Below are positions 1 to 8,207 of a DNA stretch of 54,509 nt, piece after piece. Within the stretch, counting starts at the first letter, position 1. Every line of letters begins with the position of its first letter. Source of the stretch: Fundicoccus ignavus (GTDB lineage: Bacteria > Bacillota > Bacilli > Lactobacillales > Aerococcaceae); NCBI RefSeq assembly GCF_009659375.1, contig NZ_WJQT01000018.1, forward strand, positions 1 through 54,509, read 5' to 3'. The notes beneath the pieces are model-generated. The model was not told where the DNA came from. It worked only from the letters and a program-made list of their open reading frames with translations, and made no database searches. The translations under genes were made by a program, and so were the position numbers.

Positions 1-1
1 T

Positions 2-142
2 AAAACAATCAAGCGAAGTGGTTTTGGTTATCGAAACTTTGAACATTTACGTGCGCGTGTCTTTCTAAGTCAAAAGTTACTCGCTAGATCTAACAAACCG
101 ATTCGCCCCTTATACTTTTCAGATGAAGTAACCGCAGCTTAA
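2..142 (+). CDS. ISL3-family transposase, C-terminal fragment
   Basis: An open frame enters from the window edge and stops at 140-142. It gives about 46 residues containing IKRSGFGYRNFEHLRAR, the 'GYRNF' signature near the end of the ISL3 (DDE) transposase catalytic region, followed by a short tail. The start and catalytic residues are outside the window, so activity cannot be judged. The matching N-terminal sequence of a transposase is seen at 54444-54509. Confidence 0.85.
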   Translation, partial: KTIKRSGFGYRNFEHLRARVFLSQKLLARSNKPIRPLYFSDEVTAA

Positions 143-182
143 TATCTAATGATTATTCGACTATAAGACTCCATGAAAAAAA

Positions 183-213
183 GCCAAAGTGATGACTCAC
201 TTTGACTTTTTAG
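183..213 (+). terminator. terminator inside the ISL3 element
   Basis: CAAAGTGA / TCACTTTG form an 8-bp stem around a TGAC loop, flanked by an A-run and a T-run. It sits 40 nt after the transposase stop and inside the terminal repeat, so it probably ends transposase transcription. Confidence 0.55.
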
Positions 214-242
214 GTCACCAACACTCAAAATTTTACAGCCCA

Positions 243-276
243 AAAAGAGAGCCTCAGTAAAAACTGAGGCTCTCTT
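243..276 (-). terminator. terminator of the left fbp gene
   Basis: AGAGAGCCTCAGT and ACTGAGGCTCTCT form a perfect 13-bp stem around an AAAA loop, with a T-run on the minus strand. The fbp stop codon lies within the hairpin, so its last residues (KESLSFY) are encoded by the stem. Confidence 0.85.
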
Positions 277-2230
277 TAACTTTCTCCTCACCCATCCCCG
301 GTCTTTCCCTGTGCTCATTCGCAAATCTTAAATGATTGGCTTGTTGAACCAGCGATCGTCCAATATCAGTATTCAATACTTGGGCACGCTTAGTTCTGAC
401 CATTACAATTTCTTGTGTAGGCAGAATATCGCGGTGATTGTCGATTGCATCCTGCTTAGTCGTGAATGGCTGATGGGCTACCAAATAAACTTCATGGGAA
501 TTATCAACGAGGGTATAACCGGCAATCCCAGTTTCCTTTTGATAGGGCTTAGCTAAACCGCCATCAATCACCAACATCTTACCATTAGCTTTAATTGGCA
601 GCTCGCCTTTAATCGTTTTGACCGGCGTGTGACCATTGATAATATAACCACTATCTGCCAAGCCAAATTCTTTCAATAATTTAATACAGAACGCTTCATC
701 AGAACGCAAATCATAATAAGCATTTTTGGCTTCATGATGGAGTTCTTTGTCCTTGGAGAAATAACGCTCGAAAGTTTTCATCGTTTTCTTGCCAAATAAG
801 TTTGAAGCTTCACCACACCATAAATACCAAACGATATCAGTGGCGAAATCATCATAGACCGTAATTTGATTATAAGCCTTATGAATCGCTTGAGCGAAAT
901 AATCCATAAAAGCGCGCCCCTTAAATGTCTGACCTTCGAAAGTCACTTCTAAAAACTCACCTGCGGGCGTACAAGGGATGCAGCCGTGGAAGAGTAGGTT
1001 GTCGTTATAAGTTAAATAGAGGGTACCTTTTTTGACTAGAAAATCGATATGCTTTTTAAGATTTTCAGAACTTTGGAATTGATGAACTAGATCACGCAAG
1101 ACTAATTCTTCACCGAGCGTTAATTCATAAGGGTTCTCCTCATAAACTTTCTGGAAGCAAGTATTCTCAAGCGGGTAGTCTTTGCCATCAACTGTTAGTA
1201 TTTGGCGGTCTTCAGACAATTGGTCGAATAGTAGACGACTTTCCATATTAAATTCAGGACGTCGCTTAATAATTTCACCTTCGACTTTGAATTGCATAAT
1301 CGAGATGGCTTGGTGCATACGGGTGATATCTAAAATGTCTTGTTCAGATAAATCAGATTGATCACCTTTAGGACGAAAGGCCGAGTTATCTTGATAATAG
1401 CGCTCGCCGTATTTGGCTAGTCTAGCTAGGTCAATGCCGTATTTTGTCATTAATTCTGTGTGTCCGTAACGTAAAGTAATCCGTAGGACGTTACATAAAC
1501 AGGCGATCGAGCCACTGTAGGCACCGGTCCAGATTAAGTCATGGTTTCCTAATTGTATATCTAATGAAGGAACGTCCATTAATTTATCGATAATTTTATC
1601 AGGATCCGGGCCACGGTCGTAAATATCACCTAAGACGTGTAGGTGGTCGACCACAAAGCGCTGAATAAAATTGGCTAGCACTATCGCAAAATAATCGGCC
1701 AACTCTAAATCAACAATCGTGACATAGATTGATTTATAATAGTCTTCCTTACTATCTTCCTCGTCGTATTGATAGAGTAATTCCTCCAGAATATAGGCAA
1801 AAGCCTCTGGTAGGGCCTTACGAACTTTGGAACGGGTATATTTGGTCGAAACAAAGCGGGTCACTTTGACCAGCTGGTCGAGTAATTGATACCATTCGGC
1901 ATTGCTTTTTTCAACAGTGGCTAATAAATCTTCAGGGTAATATATGTAAAAACAAAGTTCCTTTTGTTCTGCTTCAGTCAGTTGAGTATCAAATAGTTCA
2001 TTTACTTTTAAACTAATGACGCCTGAGCAGTTACGTAATATATGGTCAAAGGCTTCAAATTCACCGTGTAAATCACTGATGAAGTGTTCAGTAGCTTTCG
2101 GTAATTGTTGGATGGCTTCAAGGTTAATGATTTCGATTAAAGCATCCATCTGTTTGTTGTATTTTAAAAGTGGTCCATTATTCGGCGAATTGCTGTTGAA
2201 AATGGGACCACTTATTTTTATGCTTATCAT
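254..2230 (-). CDS. fbp: class III fructose-1,6-bisphosphatase, 5' end replaced by IS sequence
   Basis: Hydrolyses fructose-1,6-bisphosphate to fructose-6-phosphate in gluconeogenesis, if expressed. All metallophosphoesterase motifs are present: DLHGEFEAF near residue 53, GDIYDRGPDPD, GNHDLIW, INGHTPVK and VIDGGLAKPYQ. It is a close paralogue of the gene at 3217-5115, and similarity begins only around residue 28 (Met codon 2147-2149). The first 27 residues of the open frame are encoded by the end of an IS21-family remnant and have no counterpart in the paralogue. Neither Met28 nor Met1 has a visible ribosome-binding site, and the native promoter is gone. The catalytic body looks intact, so the copy is either silent or driven by outward transcription from the IS. 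The C-terminus is about 10 residues longer than the paralogue's. Confidence 0.85.
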   Translation of the reverse strand: MISIKISGPIFNSNSPNNGPLLKYNKQMDALIEIINLEAIQQLPKATEHFISDLHGEFEAFDHILRNCSGVISLKVNELFDTQLTEAEQKELCFYIYYPEDLLATVEKSNAEWYQLLDQLVKVTRFVSTKYTRSKVRKALPEAFAYILEELLYQYDEEDSKEDYYKSIYVTIVDLELADYFAIVLANFIQRFVVDHLHVLGDIYDRGPDPDKIIDKLMDVPSLDIQLGNHDLIWTGAYSGSIACLCNVLRITLRYGHTELMTKYGIDLARLAKYGERYYQDNSAFRPKGDQSDLSEQDILDITRMHQAISIMQFKVEGEIIKRRPEFNMESRLLFDQLSEDRQILTVDGKDYPLENTCFQKVYEENPYELTLGEELVLRDLVHQFQSSENLKKHIDFLVKKGTLYLTYNDNLLFHGCIPCTPAGEFLEVTFEGQTFKGRAFMDYFAQAIHKAYNQITVYDDFATDIVWYLWCGEASNLFGKKTMKTFERYFSKDKELHHEAKNAYYDLRSDEAFCIKLLKEFGLADSGYIINGHTPVKTIKGELPIKANGKMLVIDGGLAKPYQKETGIAGYTLVDNSHEVYLVAHQPFTTKQDAIDNHRDILPTQEIVMVRTKRAQVLNTDIGRSLVQQANHLRFANEHRERPGMGEEKVKESLSFY

Positions 2231-2545
2231 ACATGATTAAATGGATGGAGGCAGAAGGCGTGATTAGGAGAATGAAACAATTTGATGTCATCTCAAGACA
2301 TCGTCAAGGGGAATCGTATCGGCATATCGCAAGAGAGTTAGGAATTGATCGCAAGACGGTGAAAGCTATTTGCGACCGATATAAGGAAGGGATGGACGCT
2401 TTAGTTTCCAGTAAGAGTGAACAGGAAGTGGAGGACGCGACTGAACAGCTGGTCTTAACCCGATCGTATGACAGTTCAAAGCGTCGAACACGGACGTATA
2501 CTCCCACAGTAGAAGCACGGATGAAAGAGCTATATAAGATTTTTT
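2151..2545 (+). mobile_element. IS21-family remnant (left end plus istA 5' part)
   Basis: From about 2151 the fbp similarity stops and an IS end begins, with TG at its outer edge and internal repeats AGTGGTCC / GGACCACT at 2168-2175 and about 2209-2216. The 5' part of an istA-like gene follows. Similarity to IstA ends near 2545 in AT-rich DNA. No istB and no right end are present, so this is a truncated element that cannot move by itself. Both boundaries are estimates. Confidence 0.65.
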
Positions 2546-2568
2546 TAGATTTAAAATTTTGGGAGTAA
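2242..2568 (+). pseudogene. IS21-family transposase IstA, N-terminal fragment
   Basis: About 100 residues match the IstA N-terminus: an HTH with VISRHRQGESYRHIARELG and DRKTVKAICDRY, then the KRRTRTYTPTVEARMKEL linker that precedes the rve catalytic core. The frame leaves the family after that point and stops at 2566-2568. The DDE domain is missing, so this is a broken gene. The original start could be ATG 2242 or GTG 2260; ATG 2233 is also in frame. Confidence 0.75.
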
Positions 2569-3128
2569 ATAATCGAGCAAAAAAGAGGCCAATCTGACGA
2601 CCGACCCCTTAGATAATTTTTATAAAGATTTTTAGGTAAAAACGAGCTGATTCGGTGAAATTAGGTGATATTTGGTTGAAAAGTATGTGAAATCGCAATA
2701 GAAACCGCAATGAATTCCATAAACACCTTGTAAACGTTGGTATAATAACATTAAACAAAAAGGTCAAAATATGATGCAAATCCAAACCATGGCTTGATAA
2801 TCAGCCGTTATTTACCAAAGAAACTGTAATAAATAGCAGAATCGAAAAAAATCAAAACATTGAAGAAATTGAATTAATTGAAGAATTTGAAATTATCAAG
2901 GGCTATAGGGAAGAGAGAGATCCTACGAAATTCTCACAAGAATTAAACCATTACTCACTAGGAGTAAATGGTAAACTGACTCGCAAATACTTAATTACAA
3001 TAGTTGATGGCCTAGAAAAAAAACGTGAATTAATCAATTTAGAAGTTAACCCTAGTAAACCAGAGGTCGTGAAAATGGGTATTAGAGGTGGCAATATGAA
3101 TTATGGTGGAAAGTAATATATTGTCAAA
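2569..3128. other. 560-bp low-coding stretch between IS remnant and terminator
   Basis: AT-rich DNA after the IS21 remnant. It holds a possible -10 box TATAAT at 2741-2746 and a decayed ORF annotated separately. I see no intact gene, tRNA or second IS end. Confidence 0.5.
2771..3116 (+). pseudogene. frameshifted remnant of an unidentified ORF
   Basis: A frame open from 2775 to the stop at 3114-3116 encodes about 113 residues with protein-like composition: an acidic stretch QNIEEIELIEEFEIIKGYR, then NHYSLGVNGKLTRKYLITI and a basic, Gly/Asn-rich tail. It has no usable start. Overlapping it, ATG 2771 (after a weak AAAGG) opens another frame that stops after eight codons. Removing one base near 2789 would join the two, which suggests a one-base insertion in a once-intact gene. 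I do not recognise the family. Confidence 0.4.
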
Positions 3129-3167
3129 CAAAAAACTGGTTCTCGTAAAAGAGCCAGTTTTTTTTGT
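3129..3167. terminator. bidirectional terminator
   Basis: ACTGGTTCT / AGAGCCAGT form a stem (one G-T pair) around CGTAAA, with an A-run before and eight Ts after. It follows the decayed ORF and lies about 50 bp past the end of the convergent fbp gene, so it can serve both strands. Confidence 0.75.
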
Positions 3168-3216
3168 TTGATTTATCCCAAAAGACTTTTCTTGTAAGCA
3201 AGCGACTCATTTCTCC

Positions 3217-5115
3217 CTACACACTAGGTCGATCACCAAAGCCAGAAGCATAACGCAGACGGTTTGCTTGTTGAACAAGACTGCTTCCTATATCAGTATG
3301 CAGCACCTGCGCACGACGACTACGCTTCGTCACAACCTCTTTAGTTGGCAGAATATCTCGATAGTTTGCAATCGCATCTTCTTTAGTCGTAAAGGCATGA
3401 TGCGCAACCAAGTAAGTCTCGTGAGAATTATCGACCAGAGTATAACCTGCAATACCCGTTTCCTTTTGATAGGGTTTAGCTAAACCGCCATCGATGACTA
3501 ACATTTTACCATTAGCTTTAATTGGCAATTCGCCTTTCAGCGTTTTCACAGGTGTATGACCATTTATTATGTAACCTTCGTCGCTTAAGCCAAACTCATT
3601 TAATAGCTTAATACAGAAAGCCTCTTGATTACGCAATTCATAGTAGGGATTTTTAGCTTCGTGATGTAATTCTTTGTCATCTGAGAAATAACGCTCAAAT
3701 GTTTTCATTGTTTTCTTTCCGAATAAGTTTGAAGCTTCCCCACACCATAAGTACCAAACAACATCTGTCGCAAAATCGTCATGCGTATTAGGATTATCGT
3801 ACGCTTTATGAATACAATTAGCGAAATAATCCATTAAAGCACGCCCACTATATTGTTGTCCTTCTAAAGTAATCTCTAGAAATTCTCCGTTTTGATCGCA
3901 TGGAATACAACCATGAAATAATAAGTTACCATTATAAGTTTGATAAAGCGTTCCTTCGTTCACTAGAAACGCAATATGGCGTTGTAGTTTTTCAGAAGTT
4001 TGAAATTGATGCAATAAATCTCTCAAGACTAACTCTTCGCCTAGCGTTAATTCGTAAGGATCTTCTTCATAAACTTTTTGGAAACAAGTGTTACTTAAAG
4101 GGTATTCCTTACCATCGATGATTAAAGTTTGACGATTTTCAGATAATTTACTGAATAGTAAACGATCTTCCATTTTAAATTCAGGACGACGCTTAATTGT
4201 TTCGCCTTCAACTTTAAATTGCATAATCGAAATAGCCTGATGCATGCGAGTGATATCAAGAATTTCTTCTTCAGTTAATTCTTGGTTATCGCCACGCGGA
4301 CGGAAAGCTTTGTTATCGTCATAATAGCGCTCGCCATATTTAGCTAAGCGCGCTAAATCAATGCCGTATTTTTCCATTAAAGCAGTGTGTCCGTATCGCA
4401 GCGTAATTCGCAGAACGTTACACAAGCAGGGGATGGAACCGCTAAAAGCACCAATCCATATTAAATCGTGGTTTCCTAGTTGAATATCTAAAGAAGGGAC
4501 CTCCATCAAACGGTCCATAATTTTGTCAGGATCTGGCCCACGGTCATAGATATCGCCCAAGACATGCAGGTGATCCACTACGAATCGTTGAATTAAATTA
4601 GCAAGAACAATCGCAAAATCGTTCGCAAGGTTTAAGTCAACAATCGTCACATAAATCGAATTATAGTATTGCTCCTTATTTTCAGTTTCATCATATTTGT
4701 ATAATAGTTCCTCTAAAATATAGGCAAAATACTTAGGTAAGGCTTTACGGACTTTTGAACGAGTATATTTGGTTGAAACGAAACGTGTCAATTGAACCAA
4801 TTCATCCAAAAGTTTATACCACTCTTGATTAGTTTTCTCCAAATTGGCGAGTAAGTCTTCAGGATAGTAAATATAGAAACAGAGTTCTTGTTGTTGTTCC
4901 TCGCTTAAGATACCGTCGAATAAATCTTTAACTTTCAAGCTAATAACACCTGAGCAGTTACGTAGAATATGATCGAAGGCCTCGAATTCTCCATGCAAAT
5001 CACTAATAAAATGTTCTGTAGCTTTTGGCAACTGTTGAATAGCTTCTAAATTAATGATTTCGACTAAGTTCTCTAAATTTTTTTCGAGCTGTTGTTGTGT
5101 TTGTTTTCGAGTCAT
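3217..5115 (-). CDS. fbp: class III fructose-1,6-bisphosphatase (intact copy)
   Basis: Gluconeogenic enzyme that releases phosphate from fructose-1,6-bisphosphate. At 632 residues it is the normal length for the Firmicutes class III family. Metal-site motifs run in order: DLHGEFEAF near residue 39, GDIYDRGPDPDKI, LGNHDLIW, INGHTPVK and VIDGGLAK. The ATG at 5113-5115 is preceded on the minus strand by AAAGGAG at good spacing. The upstream region carries a cre-like operator at 5195-5208, consistent with CcpA repression in glucose. A diverged second copy missing its 5' end lies downstream at 254-2230, with IS21 sequence between them. Confidence 0.95.
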   Translation of the reverse strand: MTRKQTQQQLEKNLENLVEIINLEAIQQLPKATEHFISDLHGEFEAFDHILRNCSGVISLKVKDLFDGILSEEQQQELCFYIYYPEDLLANLEKTNQEWYKLLDELVQLTRFVSTKYTRSKVRKALPKYFAYILEELLYKYDETENKEQYYNSIYVTIVDLNLANDFAIVLANLIQRFVVDHLHVLGDIYDRGPDPDKIMDRLMEVPSLDIQLGNHDLIWIGAFSGSIPCLCNVLRITLRYGHTALMEKYGIDLARLAKYGERYYDDNKAFRPRGDNQELTEEEILDITRMHQAISIMQFKVEGETIKRRPEFKMEDRLLFSKLSENRQTLIIDGKEYPLSNTCFQKVYEEDPYELTLGEELVLRDLLHQFQTSEKLQRHIAFLVNEGTLYQTYNGNLLFHGCIPCDQNGEFLEITLEGQQYSGRALMDYFANCIHKAYDNPNTHDDFATDVVWYLWCGEASNLFGKKTMKTFERYFSDDKELHHEAKNPYYELRNQEAFCIKLLNEFGLSDEGYIINGHTPVKTLKGELPIKANGKMLVIDGGLAKPYQKETGIAGYTLVDNSHETYLVAHHAFTTKEDAIANYRDILPTKEVVTKRSRRAQVLHTDIGSSLVQQANRLRYASGFGDRPSV

Positions 5116-5194
5116 TGAATTAAAACTCCTTTATTAAATATTAAATAGTTAATCTCTCATTGTAATTTCATAATCCTATGATAACACAAATCAA

Positions 5195-5208
5195 TGTTAC
5201 CGATAACA
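5195..5208. promoter_or_regulatory. cre site (CcpA operator) upstream of fbp
   Basis: TGTTACCGATAACA fits the consensus TGWAANCGNTNWCA at 13 of 14 positions and sits in a longer palindrome ATGTTA-CCGA-TAACAT. It lies about 80 bp upstream of the fbp start, near a possible promoter (minus strand TTGATT and TATCAT). Catabolite repression of a gluconeogenic gene is the expected meaning. Confidence 0.65.
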
Positions 5209-5342
5209 TTTGTTTTTAAATATGATTATAAATCTAGCTTATATAGATAATTTTGAGAAAGATTTCAATAATAAACTTAAATTTGTTATACTAGATATGG
5301 ACATATTTTGGTCCAGAAAAATGTTGAGAATGGGGTAGTTAC

Positions 5343-5786
5343 ATGTCACAGTTTAAACAAGATTTTGAAGCTTTATTAAATGAAAAAAAATTGCCATCAG
5401 CTTACAAAGAAATTGAAAACGGACACCATCTTTACCGCTTTCAATTTAGAGTTACGAAAGAGACAGCTTTAGTTGTAGAAGTTATTATTCAGAATACAGA
5501 CAAAGATTATAGCGATGCGCAAGTAATTTACCGTCACATCCACATGTTACGCGATTATAATGCTCGTGGACGTGCTTTAGAAGTAATTAATGAATTGAAT
5601 GAAATGAAGACTGGATACTATGGTTTATTCTTAGCAGGGGACGGCGAAATTTTCTTACGTTCATTGTTGCGTATTGGTACTGATCCAAGACCACTTTATG
5701 ATACTATTGTACTAGGATCTGCAATTGCGAAAGGATTACAACCGCAATTAGTATCAGAACTAGGAGAATCAGCTAAAAGAAATTAG
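5343..5786 (+). CDS. small conserved protein, possibly YbjN-like
   Basis: Soluble 147-residue protein without signal peptide or membrane segment. An N-terminal amphipathic stretch (FEALLNEKKLPSAYKEIENG) is followed by alternating strands, and the motif NARGRALEVINELNEMKTGYYGL has the helix-strand rhythm of the YbjN / type III secretion chaperone-like fold. That assignment is tentative. A possible -10 box TATACT lies at 5287-5292, and ATG 5343 follows a weak GGGG Shine-Dalgarno. The yitT gene begins 40 bp later and may be cotranscribed. Function is unknown. Confidence 0.75.
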   Translation: MSQFKQDFEALLNEKKLPSAYKEIENGHHLYRFQFRVTKETALVVEVIIQNTDKDYSDAQVIYRHIHMLRDYNARGRALEVINELNEMKTGYYGLFLAGDGEIFLRSLLRIGTDPRPLYDTIVLGSAIAKGLQPQLVSELGESAKRN

Positions 5787-5826
5787 CCTCCGTCAACAAT
5801 AATTTTATGATAGAGGAGCTATTAGT

Positions 5827-6768
5827 GTGCTAAATCGGATTATTTCTGAGAAACCATGGGCCAACACGGTTTTACAAATTGCAGCTGCGATTTTCGCTTC
5901 GATTTGTTTTGGTTTTGCTTTAAATGTTTTTTTAATACCAGGTAATATTTACAGTAGTGGTGTGACAGGGATTGCCCAGTTGCTTACTGTTTTTACGAAT
6001 CAAACCCAATTTGCTGCATTTTTAACAACTGGTACGTTAAACTTTATTCTAAATGTACCTTTGTTGATTTTGAGTTACTACCGTTTAGGTAAAAACTTTA
6101 CATTTATGACATTAATTGTCGTAGCAGGGATTTCAATCTCAGCTAATTTATTTCCAGTAGGCGGTATTTCAGAGAATCCACTACTTAATGCGATAACGGG
6201 TGGGGTTGTTTCAGGTTTAGGCGTCGGCGTAACCATTAAAGTCGGGATGTCGACGGGTGGAACCGACATTATTTCCATCGTCATCTCAAGAATGACTGGC
6301 ATGAACGTAGGGTCTTTATCTTTTATTATCAACTTATTTATCATGGCAGCTGCTGGTTTGCTTTTTGGATGGGAATACGCTCTATACACGTTGATTTCAA
6401 TTTATGTAAGTTCTCGTGTTGTCGATAGTATTCATACGAATGAACAAGTACTAACAACTTTCATTGTGACGAATCAAACGGAAGAAGTCATGGCATCAAT
6501 TTTTAATAAAATTGTTCGTGGTGCGACCATTCTTGAAGGACAGGGTGGTTACTCAAAAGATAAGCGCGATGTAGTAATGGTAGTTATAAACCGTTATGAA
6601 ATTCATGATTTACAAATTGCGGTTGCGGAAGCAGATCCAAATGCCTTTGTTAATATTATTCAATCGTTGAAAGTTTCAGGGCGTTTCTTGTCTCGTGATC
6701 AACAGAAATCACTACGTAAAGAAGTCGCACAAATTGAACTTGAAACCACAAACACTAACGAAAATTAG
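5827..6768 (+). CDS. YitT family membrane protein
   Basis: Integral membrane protein of 313 residues: about five hydrophobic segments (residues ~15-200) followed by a soluble C-terminal DUF2179 domain (~220-300, EQVLTTFIVTNQ...GGYSKDKRDVVMVVI). The GGISENPLLNAITGGVVSGLG and GMSTGGTDIIS segments are typical of YitT/DUF161 proteins, whose transport substrate is not established. The start is GTG 5827, preceded by AGAGGAG; no in-frame ATG gives a better N-terminus. Confidence 0.9.
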   Translation: MLNRIISEKPWANTVLQIAAAIFASICFGFALNVFLIPGNIYSSGVTGIAQLLTVFTNQTQFAAFLTTGTLNFILNVPLLILSYYRLGKNFTFMTLIVVAGISISANLFPVGGISENPLLNAITGGVVSGLGVGVTIKVGMSTGGTDIISIVISRMTGMNVGSLSFIINLFIMAAAGLLFGWEYALYTLISIYVSSRVVDSIHTNEQVLTTFIVTNQTEEVMASIFNKIVRGATILEGQGGYSKDKRDVVMVVINRYEIHDLQIAVAEADPNAFVNIIQSLKVSGRFLSRDQQKSLRKEVAQIELETTNTNEN

Positions 6769-6770
6769 AA

Positions 6771-6814
6771 AAGGTCTGAAGCTTGCATTTAAACAAGTTT
6801 CAGACCTTTTTTTA
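6771..6814 (+). terminator. terminator after yitT-like gene
   Basis: AAGGTCTGAAGCTTG and CAAGTTTCAGACCTT form a 15-bp stem with one G-T pair around an 8-nt loop, followed by a T-run. Confidence 0.9.
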
Positions 6815-6839
6815 TGATATGTCTAATAATAACCATCGA

Positions 6840-7661
6840 TTAAATATCAAGTTCAAATAATTCAATTAAATGTTTGGCTAAGCCATCTTGATCATTTGAA
6901 AATTTAGTTTCTTCGTCAGCGATTGCTTTAACCGAATCGCGTCCATTTTTCATGACAACGCCACGTCCAGCATAAGCCAACATTTCTAAGTCGTTTTCTT
7001 CATCACCAAACGCAACAATCGCTGATTTAGGAATGCGATAAAACTTTGCGATTGTTTCAACACCTACTGCTTTATTGATTCCTTTTTGTACAACTTCCAA
7101 TACTGGGAAGTCACCACCCCAAGTTCTAACTGATACGAAATCTCCGTAGTGTTGATTAATATTCCGTTCAATAACCGGTTGTTTTTCTTCAGTTGAAAAG
7201 ATGGTCAGAGCAGTAGGATTATAGGTTAAGGATTCACGCGACAATTTATCAATATCTGAAACATCGGCTGGATAGTAGGGGCTGTCAGGCAAGTTCATTG
7301 AACTCGTGAATAAACGATCGCGACCTTCAGCCATTAATAAATCGATTTCCAATTCTTCTTGATTCGCAAATAATTCAAAGGCAATCTCACGGTCTAGGTC
7401 TTGATGATAAGCTGCTAGCCAATTAGGATTGCCAGGAAAATGACATAAAGCGCCATTGAAATTCACCATAGGTGCGGCAATATTTAATTGGCGGTAAAAG
7501 CTTGAACTTGTACGGAAAGGACGACCCGTAACAATTGAGACAAGGTGTCCTTGTTCACTAATTAAACGTAAAGTTTGGATTGTTAAAGGGCTTAACTGTG
7601 ATTTGTTGTTTAAAGTGGTGCCATCTAAATCTATGGCAATTAAATGTTGTTGCATAATCAT
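6840..7661 (-). CDS. HAD-superfamily Cof-type sugar-phosphate phosphatase
   Basis: Soluble 273-residue Mg-dependent phosphatase of HAD subfamily IIB (Cof/YidA-like). Motif I DLDGTTLN (nucleophile Asp near residue 11), motif II VTGRPFR (~44), motif III lysine in GINKAVGVETIAKF and motif IV FGDEENDLEML are all present, with a C2-type cap between motifs II and III. The family removes phosphate from sugar phosphates or flavin mononucleotide; substrate cannot be told from sequence. ATG 7661 is preceded by AAAGGAGAATG on the minus strand. It is a single gene, divergent from the sufT-like gene. Confidence 0.9.
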   Translation of the reverse strand: MIMQQHLIAIDLDGTTLNNKSQLSPLTIQTLRLISEQGHLVSIVTGRPFRTSSSFYRQLNIAAPMVNFNGALCHFPGNPNWLAAYHQDLDREIAFELFANQEELEIDLLMAEGRDRLFTSSMNLPDSPYYPADVSDIDKLSRESLTYNPTALTIFSTEEKQPVIERNINQHYGDFVSVRTWGGDFPVLEVVQKGINKAVGVETIAKFYRIPKSAIVAFGDEENDLEMLAYAGRGVVMKNGRDSVKAIADEETKFSNDQDGLAKHLIELFELDI

Positions 7662-7783
7662 TCTCCTTTTTTCTAGTCTTTTTGATTATATCAGAATCTA
7701 TGCTAGTGACCAACTGCATACTATAATTTAAAGCCTAAATATGTTAAAGTAAACTTTAAAGAATAATAATTGGAGGTTTATCC

Positions 7784-8125
7784 ATGTCTGATTCACTTAA
7801 CGAATTACCTACTGAGCAACAAATCATGAATGAACGCATTCTTGAACAATTAGAACTTGTTATTGACCCAGAATTGGGAATCGATATTGTCAACTTAGGT
7901 CTTGTCTATCAAGTAGAATATCGCGAGCAGAATATTGCGTATGTTTTGATGACTTTAACGACACCAGCTTGTCCGTTAGCCGATATCATTTTTGACGAGG
8001 TTGATAAAGCAGTTAAATCATTGGAAGAAGTGGACGAAGTTGAGGTGGAGCTATCTTTCTATCCACCTTGGCAACCAGATCGCATGAGTCGCTACGCTAG
8101 AATTGCACTTGGTTTTACAGGTTAA
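7784..8125 (+). CDS. MIP18/DUF59 family iron-sulfur cluster assembly factor (SufT-like)
   Basis: At 113 residues it has the family's usual size. It carries the DUF59 core VIDPELGIDIVNLGLVY followed by TLTTPACPLADII, where the conserved Cys of the family lies, and a C-terminal LSFYPPWQPDRMS element. Members help deliver Fe-S clusters (SufT, PaaD, MIP18). ATG 7784 follows TTGGAGG. It stands alone, sharing a bidirectional terminator with convergent recQ; no suf genes are nearby. Confidence 0.88.
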   Translation: MSDSLNELPTEQQIMNERILEQLELVIDPELGIDIVNLGLVYQVEYREQNIAYVLMTLTTPACPLADIIFDEVDKAVKSLEEVDEVEVELSFYPPWQPDRMSRYARIALGFTG

Positions 8126-8137
8126 CTTAAAAAATAA

Positions 8138-8180
8138 AAAAAGAACGTCACCCGATTTGCTTGGGCAGCGTTCTTTTTCA
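8138..8180. terminator. bidirectional terminator between sufT-like gene and recQ
   Basis: AAGAACG (8141-8147) pairs with CGTTCTT (8169-8175), with further partial CACCC/GGG pairing inside. It is flanked by A- and T-runs and placed between two convergent genes. Confidence 0.8.
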
Positions 8181-8207
8181 ATTGATTGTTTTAAAATAAA
8201 ACTAAGT

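Larger units (their letters stand above)
1..241 (+). mobile_element. ISL3-family insertion sequence, 3' end
   Basis: Right-hand part of an IS element: the C-terminal end of its transposase, a short hairpin terminator and the terminal inverted repeat at 215-241. The reverse complement of that repeat matches 25 of 27 positions of the repeat at 54319-54345, where another copy of the element begins in the same orientation. The element ends directly against the terminator of the neighbouring fbp gene. The rest of the element lies outside the window. Confidence 0.85.

Noticed and set aside
2016..2240. Plus-strand frames opposite fbp, polC and other large genes
   Set aside because: They are antisense shadows without ribosome-binding sites or family similarity.
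2528..2570. Possible ISL3 terminal repeat remnant (TAAAATTTTG) at the end of the IS21 fragment
   Set aside because: Only about 10 AT-rich bases match the ISL3 repeat, which can occur by chance here.
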